Positions 1 through 9,333 of a stretch of DNA of 64,000 nucleotides are shown here, piece by piece; the stretch's first letter is position 1; each line of letters opens with the position of its first letter. The DNA is from Scleroderma bovista. Taxonomy: Eukaryota; Basidiomycota; Agaricomycetes; Boletales; Sclerodermataceae. Location of the stretch: positions 1-64,000 of the forward strand of contig JAYMGJ010000263.1 of NCBI GenBank assembly GCA_037178675.1, in the 5' to 3' direction. A model generated the notes under the pieces. The model was not told the origin of the DNA. It ran no database searches and worked only from the letters and a program-made list of their open reading frames with translations. The position numbers and the translations under genes were made by a program.

Positions 1-433
1 ATGGAACTCTTCACACACTATAACTTTTCTAGAACCCTTCAGATCATCACAGATCTCTAAGAAAAGATTTTATATATCCTTTTGGGTTTTTTATTTCAAT
101 CACTTTATGTCACCCTGAGCATTATTCAGCATTCAAAATATTTTTTTCACTCTAGAACCTTCTCTAGAAGCTCAGAACCTTGGTTGACACCTGTCAGGGT
201 CTCTATAAATCCTTTTAAAGCTATATGAGGAGTTGATTCATGTAATCTTCCTTGGCAACTGCCATAAACAGATTACAGACTTTACTATTTTAAGTTATAT
301 TCCCTCAGGTCTAGCTCACCTGTCCAAATATATTATGGGAAATAGTCTAGTCTGTGACATAACTGTCTAACCACATGACTCCCTCAGTTATGGCATCTCT
401 GACTAGTTCTGACTCACACAGTCTAGTCTTTTT

Positions 434-455
434 CTGATGGGCATGACACCATCAG
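434..455 (+). other. Perfect 7-bp stem hairpin upstream of the leader TATA box
   Basis: CTGATGG (434-440) and CCATCAG (449-455) are exact reverse complements around an 8-nt loop, about 70 bp before the TATA box. It recurs at 8407, 16380 and 26374. Function unknown; it lacks a hammerhead ribozyme core. Confidence 0.4.
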
Positions 456-526
456 GAATTTTCTGATTGGTGGAATTTTTATTGTACACTTTAGGAATGG
501 ATGATGTAATCCACCCTGTCCAAGTG

Positions 527-534
527 TATATATA
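527..534 (+). promoter_or_regulatory. TATA box, unit 1 leader
   Basis: TATATATA stands about 830 bp before the RT start codon, with a purine-rich likely initiation region about 30 bp downstream. It is the only strong TATA motif in the leader. A transcript starting here would carry the proposed 700-nt leader intron. Confidence 0.5.
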
Positions 535-655
535 CTGCTCAGTTCAAGGCCTTTGCTGGAACAAAAAACTCTCCTCCCCTCTTCACTCCAGACTGGGAAC
601 TGAAGAAGCCTTTGTGCAGAAACAGACTTTGGCACTCTGTTTTCCCTCTTTGAGG

Positions 656-1355
656 GTGAGTTTTCATTTTCTGTTTCTAGTAATACTTCTACTCCTTCCT
701 CCCATATTCCTTTTTTTTGTCTGGGACTTTTATTATTTTTGTTCAAAAGGGAAACCCACCCATAGTCTCTATTTGTTGAGCTACCTTGATCCTTGGTTTT
801 ATATCCTATGGATCTCCCCCTTCCTATCCTACCTTCTTTGGGGCTGTGTCCCCATAAACAGGTGTGCTCCTTATAGGCAGCTTTGACCTTTACACCACTC
901 TTTATCCTCCTCTTCTGAACAAGCATTCTAGCTTGTATTTTTTCATTTGAGTTTCAGACACCAAAAAGTACCCTTTATTTCTCTGGTACTATTTTTCCTC
1001 TCTTCCCTTTGGAGCCCTTTGCCCAAAGTCTCTTAGAGAGTCATGTAGAACATGATTCATTTGAGAAACAGTCATACAACTCCCATGTTTTGACTAGAGA
1101 AGAGAAAGTTATGTTGTTCCTTGGATGACTTGAGCATGGCTGGCTTCCAAGGAATACTTGACTTTGGGAATTTTGCTCTAATATACCTATACTCAAAAAA
1201 CAAACCACCAAAATAAAAATATAAAAATACACAAAAACACTCAAATCTCATGAGTTTTTGTTTTATATGTGATCCACATATCTCTATAAACTTTAAACAC
1301 ACATTTCCCCTCCTCTATGTGTTTATCTTGATAACTAATCATGGTCTATTCCCAG
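656..1355 (+). other. Probable 5' leader intron, unit 1
   Basis: A consensus donor GTGAGT begins at 656. A good acceptor (TATTCCCAG, ending 1355) lies 5 nt before the ATG at 1361, with a branch-like ACTAATC about 20 nt upstream. Removal would join the TATA-proximal leader directly to the RT start. At about 700 nt it is much longer than the ~50-bp introns of the host genes. The region holds open frames on both strands (for example 467-886 plus and 423-926 minus) that look non-coding. Equivalent positions exist in units 2 and 3. Confidence 0.45.
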
Positions 1356-1360
1356 ACAAC

Positions 1361-4084
1361 ATGGATAATCTATCTCTACCCCCCACTCCTGAACCAAATG
1401 CACCAGAAGCAGAGATTATTGACTACCTGGTCAAATCTACTGTCACTGTCAATGACAACCCCTCTGTAGCCCCCTGGCTTCTTTCAGAACTTCAGAATCA
1501 CAAGGACAGACTAATCAAAGCAGCCAAGGATGCCTATGTCCACTCTCATAATATTCAGAAAATGGCTGATAGCTTTGAACAAACCAACACTCTTCCACTG
1601 TTCATAGCCCAGATAAAATCACCCTCTGTCAACCCTCCCACACTTACTGCCCTTCAAGAACTATGGGATAAGGTCACCATCAGTTATAAAGAGCAACTCT
1701 TTAAAACTCTCATCTCTTACAAGAGAAACAAGACAGACACTCTTCTCAACATTACCTCCCCTACTGGGGAAATATCCAAAGCCTTCACTGTCTCTGTCAA
1801 GTCCCAAGAAGCTAGCCTCCTTACCTCCTCTGATAAAAGAACTCATACTAGTATCAAAAAGGAAGCTACTGCTGCTATCTCCTACTGGCTTCAACAAATC
1901 CCTCAGTGGATTGAAACTGGCCAACAGCAAGCCAAAGAAGCCATTACCAAAGGAGAAGCTAAAAGTAAAGCTTTAGCTGAACAATCTGAGAGTGATGCTC
2001 TTGCCAATAATGTACATCTCCCCTCCTCTTCTTTACTCCTTACTCACCCTATCATTGAAGGAGAAAAAACCTCAGAAAAAATTCAGACCAACTCCATACA
2101 CAAGAGGAGTTCCAAAGAGAGGAAGAGGTGGTCACTTCACCAGGGGCAGAGGTTCCTACAACAGAAACTAGTCAATAATAGGAGAAAGTCTAAACTCCAA
2201 TTTAGATTACAAAAAGATTCTGTTGATACCCTATTTGATTTCTCACTTCAAATCAAAAATCTGAACTCCATTGGTGTGGCATATACTGAAGTACACAATA
2301 TATCAAGCATTCATTTAAGCCAAGAAGCACTTAACATCCTTGCTCTTGGATATAAATTTGTCTTGACACCAAGAATCATTACTTCTCTTATAGATGATTC
2401 TATGTCAGACTTTAGCAGAAGAACCAAACTCAGATACATATTTAAAGATGAACAAAATACTAAACCATTATATTGGATACCATCCAAATGGTCACCTCCT
2501 TTTGATCAAATACCCTTTCAATTGGATGAGGCTCTTACCTCTCTTAAACAAATCCTACTACATAAATCTCAATATGACTCTCATCCAAATTTTTCTAAAA
2601 AACAAATGACCATTCTAAATTCCATTCTTACCAACCCTGAAATTATGGTCATCACTGCAGACAAAAATCTTGGTTATGTTATAGTTGACATATCCTGGTA
2701 TGAAAAAACTTGTCTAGAACATCTTAACTCCTCTTCCTACAAAAAAGTATCTGATGTATTTTTACTCAATGATCATGGCATGTCTTTTACTTCTTCCCTC
2801 TTCAGAGAACTCTGTGACCAAGTCAATTATGCCTCCAAGCATTATCTCATCTCTACAGAAGAAGCTAAATGGATCTGTCAAAAAGAGGTCTTTACACCTT
2901 CTAAATTTTATATTCTAGCTAAAATCCATAAACAACCCATTAAAGGGAGACCAATTGTACCAAGCATGACATGGCTAACTTTCCATCTCTCAGAATGGAT
3001 TGCCAATCAATTAAATCCTCTGGTTCTTAACCACTGCAAAGATGTATTGAAAGACACTACTCAATTACTTCAGGATCTACACCAACTCAATCAAAACAAA
3101 GTGTGCACTAAAACTATTGCCTTATGTACTGCAGATGTAGAAGCTCTATATCCTAGTATGGATATTACTTTAGGCCTCACCCTTTTAAAAGGATTTCTAA
3201 ATGAAGTTCACTGGGAAACCCCCAAGAAAAGATTATTTTTATTATGGGCAACAGAATTTGTCCTTACTCAAGGATATATTGCTTTTAAAGATGATATATA
3301 CCAACAAACTAATGGAGCTGCTATGGGAAGTCCTATGATCCCTCCCTATGCCAATATATTTATGCACATGCTTGAGAAAAGACATGTACAGGAGTTAATG
3401 GCTAAACAAATTATTATTCTCTATAAGAGATTCATTGATGATGTATTCATTATTTTTAACAAAGGATTCTCTCATGAACTACTCATCTCAAATACTTTTA
3501 ACTCACTTCATCCTGCCCTAAAACTCCTCTTCTCCAAACCATCTCATACACAAGATTTTCTTGACATAACTATCTTTCTGAATCATCAAAAATCTGTGAT
3601 TGAGACTGTCACTTTTCAAAAGCCCATGAACAAATATACCTACCTTCCATATCACTCCTTTCATACCCATAGTATGAAAACTGGATTTATCAAAGGAGAA
3701 GTCATTAGATATGCCAGAACCTGCTCCAGAAAAAAGGACTTCAATAGAATGTGTACATTATTTACCCTCAGATTACAAAGAAGAGGATATCCCATTGATG
3801 TTATCAAGAAACAAGTTTCAGAAGTAAAATACTCTGACAGAGCTAAATTTCTCTTATACAAAAACAAGGTCAAAGATAAAATCCCATTTATCTTCAAAAT
3901 CCTTCACAATCAACAAATTCCTCACCACTTCCTCAGACAGAAACTGAATAAATTCTCTAGAGTAATTCAACAAAACATCCCTAATCTTCCTAACACTCTA
4001 AAAGAAAAAATCACTCTGTGCTACAGTCTACCTCCTAGACTTCATAACAAAATTCTATCTGCCAGAAAAAAGAAAGGTTTCTAA
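1361..4084 (+). CDS. Endonuclease-deficient Penelope-like reverse transcriptase, unit 1
   Basis: A 907-aa RNA-dependent DNA polymerase. I start at ATG 1361 because an acceptor-like CAG ends 6 nt before it; the frame is open back to 1250, but those 37 residues look like intron read-through. Residues 1-290 are a family-specific, partly basic N-terminus. Then come PLE-typical blocks: the HNIS...LGYKFVLTP region (about 311), ADKNLG (434), KIHK...RPIVPS (521-534), motif A ADVEALYPSMD (Asp592), motif B QTNGAAMGSP, motif C FIDDVF (Asp693, Asp694), FLDITIF (about 733) and a thumb with LPYHSFH. The chain ends in LPPRLHNKILSARKKKGF, where canonical PLEs would continue into GIY-YIG, so it belongs with EN(-) PLEs such as Coprina/Athena, which are thought to prime on free chromosome ends. 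All Arg codons I checked are AGA/AGG. Confidence 0.88.
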   Translation: MDNLSLPPTPEPNAPEAEIIDYLVKSTVTVNDNPSVAPWLLSELQNHKDRLIKAAKDAYVHSHNIQKMADSFEQTNTLPLFIAQIKSPSVNPPTLTALQELWDKVTISYKEQLFKTLISYKRNKTDTLLNITSPTGEISKAFTVSVKSQEASLLTSSDKRTHTSIKKEATAAISYWLQQIPQWIETGQQQAKEAITKGEAKSKALAEQSESDALANNVHLPSSSLLLTHPIIEGEKTSEKIQTNSIHKRSSKERKRWSLHQGQRFLQQKLVNNRRKSKLQFRLQKDSVDTLFDFSLQIKNLNSIGVAYTEVHNISSIHLSQEALNILALGYKFVLTPRIITSLIDDSMSDFSRRTKLRYIFKDEQNTKPLYWIPSKWSPPFDQIPFQLDEALTSLKQILLHKSQYDSHPNFSKKQMTILNSILTNPEIMVITADKNLGYVIVDISWYEKTCLEHLNSSSYKKVSDVFLLNDHGMSFTSSLFRELCDQVNYASKHYLISTEEAKWICQKEVFTPSKFYILAKIHKQPIKGRPIVPSMTWLTFHLSEWIANQLNPLVLNHCKDVLKDTTQLLQDLHQLNQNKVCTKTIALCTADVEALYPSMDITLGLTLLKGFLNEVHWETPKKRLFLLWATEFVLTQGYIAFKDDIYQQTNGAAMGSPMIPPYANIFMHMLEKRHVQELMAKQIIILYKRFIDDVFIIFNKGFSHELLISNTFNSLHPALKLLFSKPSHTQDFLDITIFLNHQKSVIETVTFQKPMNKYTYLPYHSFHTHSMKTGFIKGEVIRYARTCSRKKDFNRMCTLFTLRLQRRGYPIDVIKKQVSEVKYSDRAKFLLYKNKVKDKIPFIFKILHNQQIPHHFLRQKLNKFSRVIQQNIPNLPNTLKEKITLCYSLPPRLHNKILSARKKKGF

Positions 4085-4087
4085 AGA

Positions 4088-5050
4088 ATGGAACTACCAT
4101 CACATCTTGATCTTTCTTCCTGGTTGAGTCAAACAATATTTTCCAGAACCAATCAACTCCTTCATGATTTAGAAATAAACATGATACAGGAAATGCATAC
4201 TTACCTATCTGAGAGGCATATTAAACATAAACAACTACCCCTACATGTCAAAAAAGACCACCTTAAAACCCATATTACTGCCCTCACATCAGGCTTAGAA
4301 CAAAAGCTGCTTCATGATATAGACCAACTTTTCACTACTACTACCAAACTCACTCTCAACATGAAGCTTCTTTCTGACAAACCACATAAATTTAACTTCA
4401 GAAGTATCTCTCCTATTCCCAGATCTCTAGCCCATCTGTTCTCACAATCAAATATTTATAATCACCTGGGTTCATCCCTTAACAGTTTGGTCTTTCTTGA
4501 TCTAGAAACTGATGGTCTTGACAAAAACTGTAATATCCTCTCTATCAGTATTCTCAAAGCATCCACTTGGAATTCAACTAAAGAAATCACCCTTACTCCT
4601 CTTTTGAATACTTTTGTCAAGCCTCATCCTAAATATATGGTTGATGCCACCAAACCTGCATTTAAAATCAACAAAATCACACAAGATAATATAGACTCAT
4701 GCAATACTTCCTTGGCAGATATTGCTTATAAAATCAATAGTATCCTTAGCACACACACTGCTGTTGGATTTAATATCCAGAGATTTGATATTCCAATCTT
4801 ACAAAGCAATCTCAACAGGCTTAACTTCACTTTGAAGTACAGTCAAATCCTGGATTTATATCTCCTTAATCAGAGATTTACCAAAAACAATCTCTCATCT
4901 GTTCTTGACAAATTTCATTGCTATAAATTAGCTGATAATGAAGCACACAATTCCAGTCATGATGCTGAAGCATGCATTAGACTTCTAGCAGCTATGGAAT
5001 CTCAATACCACTTTGTTAAAAATACTTGTTCCATACCTCTATCTAAATAA
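4088..5050 (+). CDS. DEDDh 3'-5' exonuclease of the retroelement, unit 1
   Basis: A 320-aa protein. Residues 1-130 match nothing I recognise; 135-310 form a DnaQ/TREX-like exonuclease fold. ExoI is FLDLETDGL (Asp138, Glu140), ExoII is GFNIQRFDIP (Asp234), ExoIII is HNSSHDAEA (His287, Asp292, spacing H-x4-D). All five catalytic residues of the DEDDh class are present, so it should be active. It lies in the same frame as the RT with only TAA AGA between, so it could be made by stop read-through as an RT fusion or by re-initiation. Exonuclease ORFs are known from giant telomeric PLEs of rotifers (terminons), there described, as I recall, as DEDDy; here the ExoIII histidine makes it DEDDh. A role in trimming 3' ends before priming or in proofreading is inference. 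Confidence 0.85.
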   Translation: MELPSHLDLSSWLSQTIFSRTNQLLHDLEINMIQEMHTYLSERHIKHKQLPLHVKKDHLKTHITALTSGLEQKLLHDIDQLFTTTTKLTLNMKLLSDKPHKFNFRSISPIPRSLAHLFSQSNIYNHLGSSLNSLVFLDLETDGLDKNCNILSISILKASTWNSTKEITLTPLLNTFVKPHPKYMVDATKPAFKINKITQDNIDSCNTSLADIAYKINSILSTHTAVGFNIQRFDIPILQSNLNRLNFTLKYSQILDLYLLNQRFTKNNLSSVLDKFHCYKLADNEAHNSSHDAEACIRLLAAMESQYHFVKNTCSIPLSK

Positions 5051-5151
5051 AGATACCACTCTCCAAATCATATTTGTTGATTGACAAAATCCATTTAAAG
5101 AGAACCTCTATCAAACCACCATATATATAAAAAAGAACTGGCATATAAATC

Positions 5152-5540
5152 CTGACTACCCCATACCTGTTAACTGAAAAAAGGATAATCCTTGCATAAC
5201 TTAACCAACCCCTCACCTTTTAACTATATATAGTCTATGACTACCCCATACCTGTTAACTGAAAAGAGGATAATCCCTGCATACCTTAACCAACCCCTCA
5301 CCTGTTAACTGGATACAATCCATGATTACCCCATACCTGTTAACTGAAAGGATAATCCCTGCATACTCTAACCAACCCCTCACCTGTTAACTGGTTACAA
5401 TCCATGACTACCCCATACCTGTTAACCAAAAAGAGGATAATCCCTGCATACCTTAACCAACCCCCCACTGGTTAACTATATATATATAAATTCATAACCA
5501 CCCCATACCTGAAAAAAAAGATAATCCCTGCACATCAACT
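5152..5540 (+). repeat. ~80-bp degenerate tandem repeat after the exonuclease, unit 1
   Basis: Five imperfect copies of a C-rich, G-poor motif containing CCCCATACCTGTTAACTGA, GGATAATCCCTGCATA and TTAACCAACCCCTCACC. The complementary strand carries repeated GGGG/GG runs and short GGTTAAGG words that look telomere-like, but there is no true telomeric array. It begins about 100 bp after the exonuclease stop. Confidence 0.8.
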
Positions 5541-5927
5541 CCTCACTGTATACTTCAATCCAATTCATATCTACTTATCCTATATATGGGGCTTTAAAAA
5601 TTTCTATCAGTCAAACTCAAACCAGGATCCTTCATAACAATACCTGGCATTACAAAAATGCTCTGTTATAAGAATACCTACCCTGTCAGGTTTTGTCATA
5701 TCATGTCTCTTTTTTCTTTTTGGTTCAGAGATAAAAGATAAAAAAATATTTTTACTCTGACACACCATTTTAACAGAGATTGATCACTAGCCAATCCTAG
5801 CTACAGTCATCTAACCACTCTTGTCAAACTTTCTGTGACATTTACCAAATCATTCATGTCATAATCTCTCTGACAGTACACTCTGCCAACATTCAGCCAG
5901 ATAAATTTGTCATAATAAAATACATGA

Positions 5928-6186
5928 CACAACTTCCAGTCTACTCATCCCTGACTTACTCCTTAAGGATAAAATACTTTACACACTGGTGTCACAACTT
6001 CCAGTCTATCCATCCTACCTTACCCTTTAAGGATAAATACCTTACACATTGGTGTCATAACTTCCAGTCTATCCATCCCTGACTTACTCCTTAAAGTTAA
6101 ATACCTTACACACTGGTGTCATAACTTCTAGTCTACTCATCCCTGACTAACTCTTTAAGGATAAATATCTTACACATTGTTGACAC
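5928..6186 (+). repeat. ~64-bp tandem repeat, four copies, unit 1
   Basis: Four copies of 64-65 bp, each starting CACAACTTCCAGTCTA or CATAACTTC and containing CTTAAGGATAAATAC and ACACTGGTGTCA. It lies between the exonuclease and the third ORF. No coding potential seen. Confidence 0.8.
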
Positions 6187-6366
6187 AACCTATCAACTCA
6201 ACCCTGGTACAATCAACTCTTTTAAGAAATATTACACAATCACCCCTTCTAAAAAGTTACATATGTAACACATGACACATCTTTCTCCTTTTATAAAAAA
6301 TCACACCACTTTTTTATTCCTCAAACATATAAAATCACTCAACCCTTCAGGAGAATCTCTCACACC

Positions 6367-6582
6367 ATGGCCCAACTCCCCTTTAACATCTCTGGCTGTC
6401 ATTATTATCCTCACTCTTTGGATCCAACCTTTCATACTCCCCCTCATGTTCCCATCAACAGAACACTCTGGTTTGACATACAGGTCCAGATGGAATCTGT
6501 AGCCATTGCAAAAATTAATCTGGATACTATGAGTTATTGTAGGGTACTTTTTGGTTGTCTGTATATAAAACTCTATTTTTGA
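6367..6582 (+). pseudogene. Third ORF, truncated by deletion, unit 1
   Basis: Starts at the ATG used by the unit 3 third ORF and shares its first 57 residues, to TMSY. The 2022-bp deletion then joins it to downstream sequence that ends after 14 unrelated residues. The product family is not recognised. Confidence 0.6.
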
Positions 6583-7974
6583 AAAAAATACCAGCTTCTG
6601 TGATCATATCAGAAGAGGCTAGCATACTCTCCAATGTCATTAATACATGCTAGTTAAGAGAAATGAACATAGACTTCCCCAGTCTCTAACTAAGTGGGAT
6701 ATATCCTCTATTGTAATCTTATAAAGAGTGCCTATTAGTTTAGGACAGATCTGTATGTTATATCCTGTCTTCCAAAGTGTTGACTAGTTAGGTATATGTG
6801 TAGGCTACACATATATTTCAAAGGGTTGTATCACTTCATGTCTGATCTTGCCAAGATACTCTAATAAAAGACATCTCCCTTGACATTTCTCTTTTGGGAT
6901 AACCCATAATTCCTGGGTTGTTTATAGCTGAGCTTTTCTTTGTCTCACTCCTGAGCCAATAGAATACATCAAGTCTGAGGATTTAATCCACAGCTTCCAC
7001 CAAATCTCTCCTCTCATTTTAAAAGGACTGTGTTTACTGTTTAAATATTATATTCTGGTGACACTCAAATAATCACTTTCACTCTGTCAGAACAATAGAT
7101 TCAATACTAGGTAATCTGTTTGATAACACTGCATATTAGCAGGACTTCAAAATATCCATGCTCTCTACCTATGGTAGTGTCAGCTAAAATGGATGTTTTT
7201 GTTAGAGTTTCTGTAAAATATCAGTTTAAAAATCTTTCAGAGAAAAACCCTTATATTGATAGAGCTAAACCAGCATCTATTTCTCTCTCAGACCTGTTCT
7301 ACAGGATAAAGAGCATTTATTCTTTAGCTGGACAAGTATAGACTGTCCTTTGAGCCATCAGTGAATTAACTATGTAGAGATTACTCTACTTAAATAGCAT
7401 AAAGAAAAAGATAATTTCTGCTCACAGGGTTAACTTGATCCCTGGTTTGTCAGTCTGACCAGTTGTCTCAACTGAATAGGATTTGTCCTATTATTGCAGC
7501 ATCAGAAGAAATTTCTTTGCTCAAAGGGATAACTTGATCCTTTATTTGTCAGTCTATCTAGTTATACTAACTGTTTGTACTAGAAGTGATGGTTCATTCT
7601 TGACCTCTAATAAATAAACACTCTCAAGTGAACACCTATACAAATCCCATACCAATTCACACCTTCACTTATAATTTAAATTAGGAAATATAATTTCCTA
7701 CATAAACCACTCTTTATCAGAAACCAGTCCCCCCCTCTCCTGTGTACCAACAACCCATACTCTAATCAAATCATGTATTTGATGCCCACCACTCAATTGA
7801 AGTGTTCACTCCTTCCAGTGAGATTTTTTCTAAAAAGGATACAGGGTGCATGATGTGGTAATCATTGCAGCAGCCTCTGACCAAAAGCCTCAAGGTCAGA
7901 CCCTGTTCAAATTTTCCCCTTTTAGATTTAATTGAACTATAATAGCACATGTGCTAAAAGCCTTTACCAAGGCT
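6583..7974 (+). other. Non-coding tail of unit 1
   Basis: No convincing gene. An imperfect ~100-bp duplication (about 7404-7565, marked by GATAACTTGATCC and TTTGTCAGTCT) is present, and overlapping AATAAA signals lie at 7609-7618. A 73-codon open frame at 7120-7341 begins with TTG and is conserved only because the units are nearly identical. The same region occurs at 14556-15947 and 24508-25941. Confidence 0.5.
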
Positions 7975-8499
7975 ATGGAACTCTTCACACACTATAACTT
8001 TTCTAGAACCCTTCAGATCATCACAGATCTCTAAGAAAAGATTTTATATATCCTTTTGGGTTTTTATTTCAATCACTTTATGTCACCCTGAGCATTATTC
8101 AGCATTCAAAATATTTTTTTCACTCTAGAACCTTCTCTAGAAGCTCAGAACCTTGGTTGACACCTGTCAGGGTCTCTATAAATCCTTTTAAAGCTATATG
8201 AGGAGTTGATTCATGTAATCTTCCTTGGCAACTGCCATAAACAGATTACAGACTTTACTATTTTAAGTTATATTCCCTCAGGTCTAGCTCACCTGTCCAA
8301 ATATATTATGGGAAATAGTCTAGTCTGTGACATAACTGTCTAACCACATGACTCCCTCAGTTATGGCATCTCTGACTAGTTCTGACTCACACAGTCTAGT
8401 CTTTTTCTGATGGGCATGACACCATCAGGAATTTTCTGATTGGTGGAATTTTTATTGTACACTTTAGGAATGGATGATGTAATCCACCCTGTCCAAGTG

Positions 8500-8507
8500 T
8501 ATATATA
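8500..8507 (+). promoter_or_regulatory. TATA box, unit 2 leader
   Basis: Exact copy of the unit 1 TATA box and its surroundings. Confidence 0.5.
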
Positions 8508-9333
8508 CTGCTCAGTTCAAGGCCTTTGCTGGAACAAAAAACTCTCCTCCCCTCTTCACTCCAGACTGGGAACTGAAGAAGCCTTTGTGCAGAAACAGAC
8601 TTTGGCACTCTGTTTTCCCTCTTTGAGGGTGAGTTTTCATTTTCTGTTTCTAGTAATACTTCTACTCCTTCCTCCCATATTCCTTTTTTTTGTCTGGGAC
8701 TTTTATTATTTTTGTTCAAAAGGGAAACCCACCCATAGTCTCTATTTGTTGAGCTACCTTGATCCTTGGTTTTATATCCTATGGATCTCCCCCTTCCTAT
8801 CCTACCTTCTTTGGGGCTGTGTCCCCATAAACAGGTGTGCTCCTTATAGGCAGCTTTGACCTTTACACCACTCTTTATCCTCCTCTTCTGAACAAGCATT
8901 CTAGCTTGTATTTTTTCATTTGAGTTTCAGACACCAAAAAGTACCCTTTATTTCTCTGGTACTATTTTTCCTCTCTTCCCTTTGGAGCCCTTTGCCCAAA
9001 GTCTCTTAGAGAGTCATGTAGAACATGATTCATTTGAGAAACAGTCATACAACTCCCATGTTTTGACTAGAGAAGAGAAAGTTATGTTGTTCCTTGGATG
9101 ACTTGAGCATGGCTGGCTTCCAAGGAATACTTGACTTTGGGAATTTTGCTCTAATATACCTATACTCAAAAAACAAACCACCAAAATAAAAATATAAAAA
9201 TACACAAAAACACTCAAATCTCATGAGTTTTTGTTTTATATGTGATCCACATATCTCTATAAACTTTAAACACACATTTCCCCTCCTCTATGTGTTTATC
9301 TTGATAACTAATCATGGTCTATTCCCAGACAAC

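Larger units (their letters stand above)
1..7974 (+). mobile_element. PLE-like retroelement array, unit 1 (short form)
   Basis: First of three full head-to-tail copies. Position 1 matches 7975 and 15948, so the unit start used here is only the phase of the window edge and the array probably continues to the left. Order inside: untranslated leader with a TATA box (527), reverse transcriptase (1361-4084), exonuclease (4088-5050), two families of short tandem repeats (5152-5540, 5928-6186), a truncated third ORF (6367-6582) and a non-coding tail. No CG dinucleotide was found on reading the whole unit. The only length difference from unit 2 is one extra T in the run at 87-92. Compared with unit 3 it lacks a 2022-bp block. 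Confidence 0.9.

Noticed and set aside
434..480. Hammerhead ribozyme (known in EN(-) PLEs) around the CTGATGG hairpin
   Set aside because: CTGATGA and GAAA core elements with three stems could not be assembled; only a simple hairpin is seen. A covariance-model search would settle it for the whole unit.
423..926. Opposing open frames of 139 and 167 codons in the leader of each unit
   Set aside because: They overlap on opposite strands, have no domain, span the TATA box and the proposed intron donor, and repeat only because the units are copies.
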